A DNA stretch of 64,000 nt from an uncultured Collinsella sp. (GCA_900551815.1 URXE01000001.1:5756-69755), one strand, 5' to 3'; shown: positions 26,411 through 35,978, counted from the stretch's first letter. The notes: generated from the sequence alone by a model not told the origin. Made by a program: numbers and translations.

Positions 26411-27766
26411 ATGCTTCTGGTCGCTAACGGTTCCGTCTTTACCCGCAACGCTCAGACTCCGTTCATTCCCAACGGTGCGGTCGCCATTGACGGAGATACG
26501 ATCGTCGAAGTGGGCCCCGAGCGCGAGCTCAAGGCCAAGTACCCGGATGCCGAGTACGTCGACGCCCAGGGCAACCTCATCATGCCCGGACTTATCAACT
26601 GCCACACCCACATCTACTCGGGTCTGGCCCGCGGCCTTGCCATTAAGGGCTGCAACCCCACCAACTTCCTGGAGAATCTTGAGCAGCAGTGGTGGAAGAT
26701 CGACGACAACCTGACGCTCGACGGCACCAAGGCCAGCGCCTATGCCACGATTCTGGATTCCATCCGCGACGGCGTCACCACGATCTTCGATCACCATGCG
26801 AGTTTCTGCGAGATCCCAGGCAGCCTCTTTACCATTAAGGACGCCGCACAGGAGCTGGGCATGCGTTCGTGCCTGTGCTACGAGGTTTCCGACCGCCGTG
26901 GTCAGGAAAAATGCGACCAGGCTATTGCCGAGAACGCCGAGTTTGCCCAGTGGGCCGCCAAGGAGCGTCGCGATAACGACAACCACATGATCGCCGCAAT
27001 GTTTGGCGGTCACGCCACCTTTACGCTGTCGGACGAGACTATGGATAAGATGGCCGAGGCCAACAACGGCCTGACCGGCTTCCACATCCACGTGTGCGAG
27101 GGCATGAACGATGTGTGGGATTCCCGCCTCAACCGCGGCGGCATCAGCCCCGTCGAGCGCCTGCTGCAGCACAACCTGCTCGGTCCCGACACCATGCTGG
27201 GTCACTGCATCCACGTGACGCCCGCCGAGATGGATATCGTCAAGGAGTCCGGCACCTGGCTGGTTAACAACCCCGAATCCAATATGGGCAATGCCGTGGG
27301 CTGCGCCCCCGTGCTCGAGTTCTTCCGCCGCGGCATCCCCGTGTGCATGGGCACCGACGCCTACACCCACGATATGCTCGAGAGCCTCAAGGTCTTCCTG
27401 ATTATTCAGCGCCACAACGCCGCTATGCCCAACGTGGGCTGGTGCGAGGCCATGACCATGCTGTTTGAGAATAACGCCAAGATGGCCAGCAAGTACTTCG
27501 ATCGCAAGCTCGGTGTGCTTGAGCCCGGCGCTGCCGCCGACGTCATCGTCATGGACTATAAGCCCTTTACGCCGCTGAGCGAGGAGAACATCGACGGCCA
27601 CATGCTCTTTGGCATGATGGGCAAAAACTGCCGCACCACCATCATCAACGGCCGCGTCCTGTACAAGGATCGCGAGTTTGTTGGCATTGATGAGGACAAG
27701 ATCAACGCGTGGACCATGGCCGAGTCCAAGAAGCTCTGGAGCACGCTCAACGATCGCGCCTACTAA
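26411..27766 (+). CDS. ssnA: SsnA-type putative aminohydrolase
   Basis: Amidohydrolase-superfamily metalloenzyme of 451 residues. Metal ligands are visible in NCHTHIYSGLARGL, GFHIHVCEGMND, LGHCIHVTP and GTDAYTHDM. ATG 26411 is chosen, with GAAGGGAGC upstream, and gives MLLVANGSVFTRN. SsnA is part of the conserved anaerobic purine-degradation gene set of gut bacteria, where it is proposed to act as an aminohydrolase after initial purine transformation; its exact substrate is not established by sequence. Confidence 0.88.
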   Translation: MLLVANGSVFTRNAQTPFIPNGAVAIDGDTIVEVGPERELKAKYPDAEYVDAQGNLIMPGLINCHTHIYSGLARGLAIKGCNPTNFLENLEQQWWKIDDNLTLDGTKASAYATILDSIRDGVTTIFDHHASFCEIPGSLFTIKDAAQELGMRSCLCYEVSDRRGQEKCDQAIAENAEFAQWAAKERRDNDNHMIAAMFGGHATFTLSDETMDKMAEANNGLTGFHIHVCEGMNDVWDSRLNRGGISPVERLLQHNLLGPDTMLGHCIHVTPAEMDIVKESGTWLVNNPESNMGNAVGCAPVLEFFRRGIPVCMGTDAYTHDMLESLKVFLIIQRHNAAMPNVGWCEAMTMLFENNAKMASKYFDRKLGVLEPGAAADVIVMDYKPFTPLSEENIDGHMLFGMMGKNCRTTIINGRVLYKDREFVGIDEDKINAWTMAESKKLWSTLNDRAY

Positions 27767-27780
27767 TTACAAGTAGATTC

Positions 27781-27890
27781 ACGCGCGTCGGATGTTTCGC
27801 CGCATCCGACGCGCGTATAGGCGACCTCCGCGGGGTCGCCGGCGCTGTGCTAGCGCTACACCGTATTTGCGCCCGCCGCGCGGTCTCGCC
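27781..27890 (+). promoter_or_regulatory. Series of three hairpins before ygfK
   Basis: ACGCGCGTCGGATG (27781-27794) pairs with CATCCGACGCGCGT (27803-27816), a perfect 14-bp stem. GGCGACC (27820-27826) pairs with GGTCGCC (27834-27840). CGCCCG and CGGGCG near 27870-27895 form a third. No U-tract. It could process or stabilise the polycistronic mRNA. Confidence 0.5.
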
Positions 27891-27914
27891 GGGCGTTACA
27901 GAGAGGAGCTCACT

Positions 27915-30914
27915 ATGAGCGACATCATGAGGCCGATCCCGTTTTCGCAGCTGATGAACTGGATCATCGAGGAGCACAAGACCCAGGGCGCCGTCTTTGG
28001 CGTGCGCAAGATGGTCACGACCAACCAGGAGGGCGCGCTTCCCATTTTTGACGAGCGCATCGAGACCCCGTTTGGCCCGGCCGCCGGCCCCAATACGCAG
28101 CTTGCCCAGAACATCGTGGCATCCTATGTGGCCGGTTCCCGCTTCTTTGAGCTCAAGACCGTCCAGGTTATGGATGGCGAGGAGCTCTCCAAGTGTGTGA
28201 ACAAACCCTGCATCGTGGCGCAGGACGAGTGCTACAACTGCGAGTGGTCGACTGAGCTCGAGGTTCCGCAGGCCTTTGCCGAGTACGTGAAGGCATGGTT
28301 CGCCTGCCACCTGATCGCTCGCGAGTACGGCCTGGGAAGCCCGGACGGTTTTGTCTTTAACATGTCCGTTGGCTATGACCTGGAGGGCATTAAGAGCCCC
28401 AAGGTCGATGCGTACATTGAGGGTATGAAGGACGCCAGCGGCTCCGAGGTTTGGAACGAGTGCCGCACGTGGGCGCTCGCTAACCTGGACAAGTTTGAGC
28501 ATGTCGATGCCGCATTTGTCGAGTCCATCCCGGCGCGCGTCTCCAACTCCATCACCGAGTCTACCCTGCACGGCTGCCCGCCGGCGGAGATCGAGCGCAT
28601 CGCGACCTATCTGATCACCGAGAAGGGCCTCAACACCTACATTAAGTGCAACCCCACGCTGCTGGGCTATGAGTTTGCCCGCCAGCGTCTGAACGAGCTG
28701 GGCTTTGACTACATCGTCTTCGATGACACGCACTTCCGCGAGGACCTGCAGTGGGCCGATGCCGTGCCTATGTTCGAGCGCCTGATTGCCCTGTGCGCCG
28801 AGCGCGGCCTGGAGTTTGGCGTCAAGCTCACCAATACCTTCCCCGTCGACGTGACGAGGAACGAGCTGCCTTCCACCGAGATGTACATGTCCGGCCGTTC
28901 GCTGTTCTCGCTGACCATCGAGGCCGCCCGTCGCATTACCGAGCAGTTCGATGGCAAGCTGCGTATCAGCTACTCCGGCGGTGCCACGGTCTACAACATC
29001 CGCGCCCTGTACGATGCCGGCATTTGGCCCGTCACCCTGGCGACCGACGTGCTCAAGCCCGGTGGCTACGAGCGCTTTAGCCAGATGGCCGGTGAGTTTA
29101 CCGACCTGGACGGCAAGCCGTTTGAGGGCATTTCGCTCGAGGCCGTGACTGCGATCCAGACCGACTCGCTCACCAACCCGCTCTACAAGAAGCCGCTGCG
29201 CCCGCTGCCCGACCGCAAGGTCGCCGGCAAGAGCCCGCTTTCCGACTGCTTTACCACGCCGTGCCGCACGAGCTGCCCTATCCAGCAGGATATTCCCGCC
29301 TACTTGGCGGCTGTTGACGAGGGCCGCTACGAGGACGCACTCAACATCATCATCGAGCGCAACGCCCTGCCGTTCATTACCGGCACCATCTGCCCGCATC
29401 CCTGCGGCCGTGCCTGCGAGCGTGCGTTCTACGAGCCCGAGGGCGCCCAGATCCGCGCCAGCAAGTTCAAGGCCGCCCGCGAGGCCATGACCGCCGTGCT
29501 GCCCAAGCTGCGCGCTCAGGCCATCGCCAACGACGGCGAGCGCAACGTAGCCGTTATCGGCGGCGGCCCGGCCGGCCTAGCGACGGCGTTTTTCCTGACG
29601 CGCGACGGCGTGCCCGTCACCATCTTCGAGGCCCGCGACTCGCTCGGCGGCGTGGTCCGTCACGTGATCCCCGAGTTCCGTATCGCCAGCGACGATATCT
29701 CCCACGACGCCGAGCTCTGCCTGGCCTTTGGCGCCAAGGTGCAGCTCAATGCTCGCGTGGAGTCCATCGACGAGCTCAAGGCTCAGGGCTTTACCGACGT
29801 TGTCGTGGCCACCGGTGCCTGGATGCCCGGCTCTGCGGGCCTGGGCGAGGGTGCCGAGCTCGATGTACTGGAGTTCCTCGAGGCTGCCAAGAAGGGCGAG
29901 AAGCTCGAGCTGGGCGAGGATGTCGTGGTCATCGGCGCCGGCAACACCGCCATGGACGCGGCTCGCGTGGCCAAGCGCCTGGCTGGTGTGAAGAACGTGC
30001 GCCTGGTGTATCGCCGCACCAAGAAGCAGATGCCCGCCGACGAGGAAGAGCTCGATCTCGCTCTTGCCGACGGCGTTGAGTTCTGCGAGCTGCTGGCGCC
30101 CAAGGCACTCAACGGCGCCGTGCTGACCTGCGACGTTATGGAGCTTGGCGAGCCGGATGCAAGCGGCCGTCGCAGCCCCGTCGCCACGGGTGAGACCGTC
30201 GAGCTTCCCGCCACCACGGTGATCTGCGCCGTGGGCGAGGGCATCGACGCCAGCCTGTACGATGCCGCGGGCGTCGAGCACGACCGTCGCGGCCGTCTTG
30301 CCGCCACCTCCACCGGCGTCGAGGGCGTCTGGGCTGCGGGCGACTGCCGTCGCGGTCCTGCCACCGTGGTTGAGGCTATTGCCGACGCCGCCGAAGTCGC
30401 CCGCGCCATCGCCGGCGTGGACTTTAACAAGTACGCCGATTGCAACGAGCAGGCTGGCCGCGAGGATACCTGCTACGAGCGCAAGGGGTCGCTGTGCCGC
30501 GACAAGCGCAACTGCACCAAGACCCGCTGCCTGGGCTGCGGCTCGGTGTGCGAGGTCTGCTGCGACGTGTGCCCCAACCGCGCCAACGTTGCCATTAAGG
30601 TGCCGGGCCTGGCCAAGCATCAGGTCGTCCACGTCGACGGCATGTGCAACGAGTGCGGCAACTGCGCCGTGTTCTGCCCCTACCAGGAGGGTCGTCCCTA
30701 CAAGGACAAGCTCACCCTGTTCTGGAGCGAGCAGGACATGGAGAACTCCGAGAACGAGGGCTTCCTGGCCGTGGACGAGGATCACTTTAAGGTCCGCGTC
30801 GCCGGCACGGTCCGCACCGTCTCGGTCGATGCCGTCAACACCGGTCTGCCCGAGGCCGTCCGCCTGACCATCAGGGCCGTGCGCGACAACTATTCGTACC
30901 TTCTTAAGAAATAG
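27915..30914 (+). CDS. ygfK: YgfK-type iron-sulfur flavoprotein oxidoreductase
   Basis: 999-residue protein annotated in the family as a putative selenate-reductase subunit. It has an N-terminal dihydropyrimidine-dehydrogenase/DHOD-like barrel (TPFGPAAGPNTQLAQN), a Cys-rich segment CRTSCPIQ near residue 450, a GltD-like FAD/NAD domain (VIGGGPAGLATAF near 545 and VIGAGNTAMDAAR near 670), and C-terminal clusters CLGCGSVCEVCC and CNECGNCAVFCPYQ. ATG 27915 follows GAGAGGAG. In purine-degrading bacteria it is required with XdhD-type hydroxylases, presumably moving electrons to or from the purine ring. The natural reaction is inferred. Confidence 0.9.
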   Translation: MSDIMRPIPFSQLMNWIIEEHKTQGAVFGVRKMVTTNQEGALPIFDERIETPFGPAAGPNTQLAQNIVASYVAGSRFFELKTVQVMDGEELSKCVNKPCIVAQDECYNCEWSTELEVPQAFAEYVKAWFACHLIAREYGLGSPDGFVFNMSVGYDLEGIKSPKVDAYIEGMKDASGSEVWNECRTWALANLDKFEHVDAAFVESIPARVSNSITESTLHGCPPAEIERIATYLITEKGLNTYIKCNPTLLGYEFARQRLNELGFDYIVFDDTHFREDLQWADAVPMFERLIALCAERGLEFGVKLTNTFPVDVTRNELPSTEMYMSGRSLFSLTIEAARRITEQFDGKLRISYSGGATVYNIRALYDAGIWPVTLATDVLKPGGYERFSQMAGEFTDLDGKPFEGISLEAVTAIQTDSLTNPLYKKPLRPLPDRKVAGKSPLSDCFTTPCRTSCPIQQDIPAYLAAVDEGRYEDALNIIIERNALPFITGTICPHPCGRACERAFYEPEGAQIRASKFKAAREAMTAVLPKLRAQAIANDGERNVAVIGGGPAGLATAFFLTRDGVPVTIFEARDSLGGVVRHVIPEFRIASDDISHDAELCLAFGAKVQLNARVESIDELKAQGFTDVVVATGAWMPGSAGLGEGAELDVLEFLEAAKKGEKLELGEDVVVIGAGNTAMDAARVAKRLAGVKNVRLVYRRTKKQMPADEEELDLALADGVEFCELLAPKALNGAVLTCDVMELGEPDASGRRSPVATGETVELPATTVICAVGEGIDASLYDAAGVEHDRRGRLAATSTGVEGVWAAGDCRRGPATVVEAIADAAEVARAIAGVDFNKYADCNEQAGREDTCYERKGSLCRDKRNCTKTRCLGCGSVCEVCCDVCPNRANVAIKVPGLAKHQVVHVDGMCNECGNCAVFCPYQEGRPYKDKLTLFWSEQDMENSENEGFLAVDEDHFKVRVAGTVRTVSVDAVNTGLPEAVRLTIRAVRDNYSYLLKK

Positions 30915-30925
30915 GCGAGTCTCTT

Positions 30926-31405
30926 ATGGCCAAATCCATTCAACATAACGTGGCCTACGTTGCCTGCGGAAGCGGTTGCGCCTCCGCAGGCGGCGACGCC
31001 CGCTGCAGCGAAGGTTGCATTGGCTGTGGCGCCTGCGTCACGGCCTGCCCCCACGGTGCCATCGCACTGGTCGACGGCGTCGCCCGCGTGGACCGCTCCA
31101 AGTGCACGGGCTGTGGCCTGTGCGGCATGGCGTGCCCGCAGCGCGTGATTGCCTTCGTTCCCGGCTACCAGAACATCCTGGTGCGCTGCAACAACACCGA
31201 TAAGGGCGCCATTGCCCGCAAGATCTGCGACACCAGCTGCATCGGTTGCGGCATGTGCGCCAAAAAGTGCCCCGCCGGCGCTATCCGCATCGAGGACAAC
31301 TGCGCCCATATCGATGGCGCGGATTGTCTGTCGTGCGGCATGTGCGCCGTCGTCTGCCCGCATGGCGCTATCCACGACCGCACCGGCATCGCCGCCGGCG
31401 TGTAG
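30926..31405 (+). CDS. Ferredoxin with four [4Fe-4S] motifs (RnfB-like)
   Basis: 159-residue electron carrier with four CxxCxxCxxxCP motifs, cysteines at 31/34/37/41, 60/63/66/70, 105/108/111/115 and 134/137/140/144. The central sequence RCNNTDKGAIARKICDTSC resembles the ferredoxin domain of RnfB. No membrane segment or flavin motif. Located between ygfK and xdhD with spacings of 11 and 12 bases, so it very likely links YgfK to the molybdenum hydroxylase. Confidence 0.85.
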   Translation: MAKSIQHNVAYVACGSGCASAGGDARCSEGCIGCGACVTACPHGAIALVDGVARVDRSKCTGCGLCGMACPQRVIAFVPGYQNILVRCNNTDKGAIARKICDTSCIGCGMCAKKCPAGAIRIEDNCAHIDGADCLSCGMCAVVCPHGAIHDRTGIAAGV

Positions 31406-31417
31406 AAGGGAATCACC

Positions 31418-34195
31418 ATGGCACAGGAATTCACTTTTACCGTTAACGGCGTTGAGCGCACGACGACCCAAAACAAACCGCTGCTGCGCTACCTGCGCGA
31501 CGACCTGCACATTCACTCCGCCAAGGACGGCTGCTCCGAGGGCGCCTGCGGTACCTGCACCATTCACGTGGACGGTGCGGCCGTCAAGGCCTGCGTGCTG
31601 ACCACCGCGCTTGCCGCCGGCCGCAACATCGTGACCGTCGAGGGCCTGCCCGAGGACGTGCGCGAGGCCTTCGTGTACGCCTTTGGCGCCGTGGGCGCCG
31701 TGCAGTGCGGCTTTTGCATCCCCGGCATGGTCATGGCGGGTGCAGCGCTCATCGCCGAGGACCCCGAGCCCACCGAGGAGCAGATTAAGTACGCCATCCG
31801 CGGCAATGTATGCCGTTGCACCGGCTACAAGAAGATTATCGAGGGCATCTCGCTGGCCGCTGCGGTGCTCCGCGGCGAAAAGCAGATCGACGAGGACCTG
31901 GAGCGCGGCGACGACTACGGCGTGGGCAAGCGCGCCTTCCGTATCGACGTGCGCAAGAAGGTGCTCGGCGAGGGCAAGTATCCCGACGACATCGACGAGC
32001 TCGATCAGCCGGGCCTGACCTATGCCAGCGCCGTGCGCTCCAAGTACCCGCGCGCCCGCGTGCTCTCCATCGACACCTCCAAGGCCGAGGCCCTGCCCGG
32101 TGTGGTGGGCATCCTGCGCGCCGAGGACGTGCCGGTCAACCAGGTCGGCCACCTTATCCAGGACTGGGACGTCATGATCGCCCAGGGCGATATCACCCGC
32201 TGCATGGGCGATGCCATCGTGCTGGTGGTCGCCGAGGACGAGGCGACGCTCGAGAAGGCCAAGAAGCTCGTAAAGATTGACTACGAGCCGCTGGAGCCCG
32301 TGCGCAACATTGTCGAGGCCAGGGCCGCCGACGCCCCGCGCCTGCATGACAACTTCTTTGCCTTCGGCAACACAGTGGAGCTCAAGGACAACGTGTGCCA
32401 GAGCCGTCATGTGACGCGCGGCGACGCCGCCAAGGCGCTGGCAGAGAGCGCGTTTACCGTGACACAGCGCTTTACCACGCCCTTTACCGAGCATGCCTTC
32501 TTGGAGCCCGAGTGTGCCGTTGCCTTCCCGTACAAGAACGGCGTCAAGGTGCAGTCGACCGACCAGGGTGCCTACGATACGCGCAAAGAGTGCGCCCACA
32601 TGTTTGGCTGGGATAGCGAGCCCGAGCGCGTGGTCGTCGAGACCATGCTCGTGGGCGGCGGCTTTGGCGGCAAGGAGGACGTGTCCATCCAACACCTGGC
32701 CGCGCTTGCCGCATATAAGCTCCAGCGTCCTGTGAAGTGCAAGCTCACGCGTGCCGAGTCGCTTGCATTCCATCCCAAGCGCCACGCCATGGACGGTACC
32801 TTTACACTGGGTTGCGACGCCGAGGGCAACTTTACCGGTCTGGATTGCGAGATCAACTTTGACACCGGCGCCTACGCGTCGCTGTGCGGTCCGGTGCTCG
32901 AGCGCGCCTGCACGCATGCCGTCGGCCCCTACAAGTACCAGAACACCGACATTCGCGGCTTTGGCTACTACACCAACAACCCGCCCGCCGGCGCGTACCG
33001 AGGCTTTGGCGTTTGCCAGTCCGAGTTTGCGCTCGAGAGCCTGATCGACCTGCTGGCCGAGAAGGTCGGCCTGGATCCGTGGGAGATTCGCTACAGAAAC
33101 GCCATCGAGCCGGGCGAGGTTTTGCCCAACGGCCAGATTGCCGACTGCTCCACGGCGCTGAAGGAGACACTGCTCGAGGTCAAGGATGCCTACTATGCGC
33201 ATCCCGGACACGCCGGTATCGCCTGCGCCATGAAGAACGCTGGCGTGGGCGTTGGCCTGCCCGATGCCGGCCGCTGCAAGATTCGCGTCGAGAACGGCGT
33301 GGCCGTGGTCTATGCCGCTACGTCCGACATCGGCCAGGGCTGCAACACGGTCTTTTTGCAGGACGTTGCCGAGGCCTGCGGTCTGCCGCTGAGCTGCATC
33401 GCCAACGGCGAGTGTTCCACCGAGAACGCTCCCGACTCCGGCACCACGTCTGGCTCGCGTCAGACGGTCGTGACCGGCGAGGCCGTGCGCGGTGCCGCTT
33501 TCCTGCTGCGCGATGCCATGCTTGACATCGAGGCCGGCAAGTCTGCGCCCGCCGCTCCCGTGAATGCGCATGGCGACGGCGTCAAGATCGAGTACGACGA
33601 CGGTCGCGCCTATCAGCTGCACACGCAGGAGCTCGTCGCCGGCCAGGGTATGCATCCTCAGGATCCCGCGGCCGCCATCAAGGCGCTCGAGGGATGCGAG
33701 TTTGGCTACGTGTACTTGGAGCCGACCGACAAGCTGGGCGCCGACGTTCCCAATCCCAAGAGCCACATCTGCTACGGCTTTGCCACGCACGTGGTCATTT
33801 TGGACGATGACGGCCGCGTGAGCGAGGTCTATGCCGCGCACGATTCCGGCAAGGTGGTCAACCCCATCTCCATTCAGGGCCAGATCGAAGGCGGCGTGCT
33901 TATGGGTATGGGCTATGCGCTTACCGAGGATTGGCCGCTCAAGGACTGCGTGCCCCAGGCAAGGTATGGCACGCTCGGGCTGTTCCGTGCGCCCGAGATT
34001 CCGGATATCCACGCCATTTACGTGGAGAAGGACGAGCTGCTGCCCGTTGCATATGGCGGCAAGGGCATCGGCGAGATCGCAACGATCCCCACGGCGCCCG
34101 CCGTACAGAACGCCTACCGCGCGTTCGACGGCAAGCTGCGTCCCGATCTGCCCATGGTGGATACGCCCTACAGCCGCGCCCGTCACCGCGGGTAG
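31418..34195 (+). CDS. xdhD: Xanthine dehydrogenase-like molybdenum hydroxylase (XdhD type)
   Basis: 925-residue fusion of a 2x[2Fe-2S] domain (Cys39/44/47/59 and Cys97/100/132/134) and a molybdopterin-binding large subunit (LVGGGFGGKEDVS, GAYRGFGVCQSE, GTTSGSRQTVVTGEAV). No FAD domain is present, so electrons must pass to another protein, plausibly the adjacent ferredoxin and YgfK. This architecture matches selenium-dependent xanthine dehydrogenases; yqeB, yqeC, xdhC and a MocA homologue for cofactor maturation are in the second half of the locus. Whether xanthine, hypoxanthine or urate is used is inferred. Ribosome site GAAGGGA before ATG 31418. Confidence 0.9.
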   Translation: MAQEFTFTVNGVERTTTQNKPLLRYLRDDLHIHSAKDGCSEGACGTCTIHVDGAAVKACVLTTALAAGRNIVTVEGLPEDVREAFVYAFGAVGAVQCGFCIPGMVMAGAALIAEDPEPTEEQIKYAIRGNVCRCTGYKKIIEGISLAAAVLRGEKQIDEDLERGDDYGVGKRAFRIDVRKKVLGEGKYPDDIDELDQPGLTYASAVRSKYPRARVLSIDTSKAEALPGVVGILRAEDVPVNQVGHLIQDWDVMIAQGDITRCMGDAIVLVVAEDEATLEKAKKLVKIDYEPLEPVRNIVEARAADAPRLHDNFFAFGNTVELKDNVCQSRHVTRGDAAKALAESAFTVTQRFTTPFTEHAFLEPECAVAFPYKNGVKVQSTDQGAYDTRKECAHMFGWDSEPERVVVETMLVGGGFGGKEDVSIQHLAALAAYKLQRPVKCKLTRAESLAFHPKRHAMDGTFTLGCDAEGNFTGLDCEINFDTGAYASLCGPVLERACTHAVGPYKYQNTDIRGFGYYTNNPPAGAYRGFGVCQSEFALESLIDLLAEKVGLDPWEIRYRNAIEPGEVLPNGQIADCSTALKETLLEVKDAYYAHPGHAGIACAMKNAGVGVGLPDAGRCKIRVENGVAVVYAATSDIGQGCNTVFLQDVAEACGLPLSCIANGECSTENAPDSGTTSGSRQTVVTGEAVRGAAFLLRDAMLDIEAGKSAPAAPVNAHGDGVKIEYDDGRAYQLHTQELVAGQGMHPQDPAAAIKALEGCEFGYVYLEPTDKLGADVPNPKSHICYGFATHVVILDDDGRVSEVYAAHDSGKVVNPISIQGQIEGGVLMGMGYALTEDWPLKDCVPQARYGTLGLFRAPEIPDIHAIYVEKDELLPVAYGGKGIGEIATIPTAPAVQNAYRAFDGKLRPDLPMVDTPYSRARHRG

Positions 34196-34264
34196 GGTAG
34201 AGCGCGTACGGCCATTGCTAACGGGCCGTTCGCGCTCGGCATCAACTACATACGCTGCGCCTTT

Positions 34265-34296
34265 GGCCCCAGCTCCATCGCGAGCCGGGGCCTTTT
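34265..34296 (+). terminator. Rho-independent terminator after xdhD
   Basis: GGCCCC (34265-34270) pairs with GGGGCC (34287-34292), with inner GCTC/GAGC pairing, followed by TTTTG. Ends the permease-xdhD operon. Confidence 0.85.
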
Positions 34297-34317
34297 GTTT
34301 GGAGCGCCTCCGCATGC

Positions 34318-34611
34318 GGAAGCTGCGTCCCAGATTTCGGCTCCAGAATGGGACGTACTTTCCGGACGGGGCTTCAAACGGAAACTGTATCCCGGATTCG
34401 ACGCTCAGAATGGGATGCGTTTTCCGGTAGAGGCCTCAAATGGAAAGTGTGTCCCGGAATATGGCTCCAGCCTGGGATGCATTTTCCGGTTGAAGCCTCA
34501 AGCGGAAACTGCGTCCCGGAATTCGGTCTCGGAACGGGTCGTGCTTTCCGGATCGCCCCTCAACCGGAAGCTGTGTCCCGGAATCATGCCTCAGAATGGG
34601 ACGCGTTTTCC
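34318..34611 (+). repeat. 62-bp hairpin repeat array 1 (five units)
   Basis: Units begin at 34318, 34380, 34442, 34504 and 34566, exactly 62 bases apart. Each is a 14-base left arm (GGAAACTGCGTCCC type), an 18-base loop (consensus GGATTCGGCTCAGAAT-like), a 14-base right arm (GGGACGCGTTTTCC type) and a 16-base spacer. Arms pair at 12-14 of 14 positions including wobbles. The spacer edges TTTCCG and CGGAAA also pair, allowing an alternative fold. A degenerate tail continues to about 34660. Not coding: the period is not a multiple of three. Confidence 0.88.
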
Positions 34612-34682
34612 ATTGGCGTGGCCGTTGGGAAAACGCGGCCCAGATAGGGGGGGCGATCCGGCGATGCGCGGCCTAGCAGCTC

Positions 34683-35681
34683 CTACAGTCCCACGTCGTT
34701 GAGCCATGTCGGTAGCGCGGTCTGCCGGATGCCTGCCGTCTGCAGCTTTTTGGCGAGCACTCCTGCCGAGCGGACCTCGTTTATGGTAAAGCGCAGCAGA
34801 GGATGACCGTAGAGCGATAGGTGCGCCTCGCGCTGTCGTTCGGCAACGAGCGCCTCGGCGGTGGTGCGTCCGGCTAACATGGCCTGGTCGGTATATTTGA
34901 TGAGCCCGTCGAGCTCGCCCAGCGTGAGTTCCCGCGCCTGGCGCTCCCAGGCAAAGTCCGTTCGTATGGGCTTGGCCGAATCGAAGGGGTCCGTCAATTC
35001 GTATTGAAGCCAGTCGGGCGCAAAACCGGTCTCGATCATGGCGGCTCGGGCGACCGATTCCCCGCCGCTCTCGGCGCGGGCGTCGGCATATCGAAGCGTT
35101 GTGAGGGCGGTGCGAATCGCGCGACCATTGCGGGCGGTCGTTCGTTGCTCGACGGCCTCCATCAGCTGTTCCCGCGCAAGGCCGAACTTTGAGATCGCCG
35201 AATCGGCAATGGGCATGCCGTCGGCAAAACCAGTTTGCAGCAGGCAATCTGTGGCCGTTTGGATGGGCGGCGTTACCGATATGCCGGCTCTGTGTATTGC
35301 TCCGGCCGGCTCAATCTGGTGCCGCTGAATATGCGCGCCCGGGCGAGCCGACGGCTTTGTGGCGCTGCAGGCATGCACGACATTCAGGTGTCGCCACGAG
35401 ACCTCGAGCCCCAGCAGGCAGGCAGCCGAAAACGCGCAGAACGTCCAATCGGGGTGGATGATCGCAAGGGCGCGAATAATCTCGCAATGACGCTGCGCCC
35501 GGTTGAGCTCATCCCAGCGTATTTTGCGCGCGAACAATCCCGGCATGGGGGAGACGACCGTGCTGCCGGTGCGCCGAAGGAGCGTTTTTCGGATCGCCGC
35601 GCTCGGGGGAATCAGACAGCGCCCCTCTTGTTCGGCTTGGTTCAACAGCTGGTCGATGAGTTGGTCATTGCAATGGGTCAT
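34683..35681 (-). CDS. AbiEi/DUF559-like protein, possible defence-associated nuclease fold
   Basis: 332 residues. The N-terminal third resembles AbiEi-type winged-helix regulators (LIPPSAAIRKTLLRRTGS, then ARKIRWDELNRAQRHCEII). The C-terminal part has GESVARAAMIETGF, then RTDFAWE and LGELDGLIKYTD, the layout of DUF559/Vsr-like PD-(D/E)XK folds common in actinobacteria. Strong ribosome site AAAAGGAGG before the ATG at 35681. No AbiEii nucleotidyltransferase toxin partner is adjacent. It sits between repeat arrays 1 and 2. Assignment is by pattern only; a stand-alone regulator is equally possible. Confidence 0.6.
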   Translation of the reverse strand: MTHCNDQLIDQLLNQAEQEGRCLIPPSAAIRKTLLRRTGSTVVSPMPGLFARKIRWDELNRAQRHCEIIRALAIIHPDWTFCAFSAACLLGLEVSWRHLNVVHACSATKPSARPGAHIQRHQIEPAGAIHRAGISVTPPIQTATDCLLQTGFADGMPIADSAISKFGLAREQLMEAVEQRTTARNGRAIRTALTTLRYADARAESGGESVARAAMIETGFAPDWLQYELTDPFDSAKPIRTDFAWERQARELTLGELDGLIKYTDQAMLAGRTTAEALVAERQREAHLSLYGHPLLRFTINEVRSAGVLAKKLQTAGIRQTALPTWLNDVGL

Positions 35682-35736
35682 GAGCTACCGCCTCCTTTTG
35701 GGTAGCAAAAACGTATCAGCCGGAACTTGCCGCTCA

Positions 35737-35758
35737 GCTGACCAAAAGCTGACCAAAA
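35737..35758 (-). promoter_or_regulatory. Tandem 11-bp repeat upstream of the AbiEi-like gene
   Basis: On the minus strand TTTTGGTCAGC occurs twice in exact tandem (35737-35747 and 35748-35758), about one helical turn apart and 56-77 bases upstream of the gene start. Candidate operator. Confidence 0.45.
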
Positions 35759-35978
35759 TCTAACCATGCAGGTAGATGGCCTGGTTTTGACGCCATTTTT
35801 TGAAGCCGAATCGGCGGGCGGTAATCGACATCCGTGAACGGTAGCTAGTTATGAAGCCTTGGTAAGTTTCGGGACGTGTACTTTTTCGAAAAAGAGCAAT
35901 CTATCTGCTGTTTTGTGTTTCTGGATCGCATATTTGAAGGCATGTGATAAAGGCGGCGGATCGTCGACTGGTATCTGC

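Noticed and set aside
27781..27890. Purine riboswitch before ygfK
   Set aside because: The hairpins are simple GC stems without the conserved junction sequences of known purine or xanthine riboswitches.
31418..34195. Selenocysteine codon in xdhD
   Set aside because: No in-frame TGA is seen; selenium in this family is a labile cofactor, not selenocysteine.
30890..34315. Very long open frame antisense to xdhD (and one at 2471-4234 antisense to fabF)
   Set aside because: Caused by GC-rich third codon positions of the real genes; the antisense proteins are low-complexity His/Arg/Ala-rich and lack domains.
34295..34702. Open frames running through the hairpin arrays (also 35845-36204 and 37822-38121)
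   Set aside because: The 62-base period shifts frame at every unit, there are no ribosome sites, and several frames are open at once; they are by-products of the repeats.
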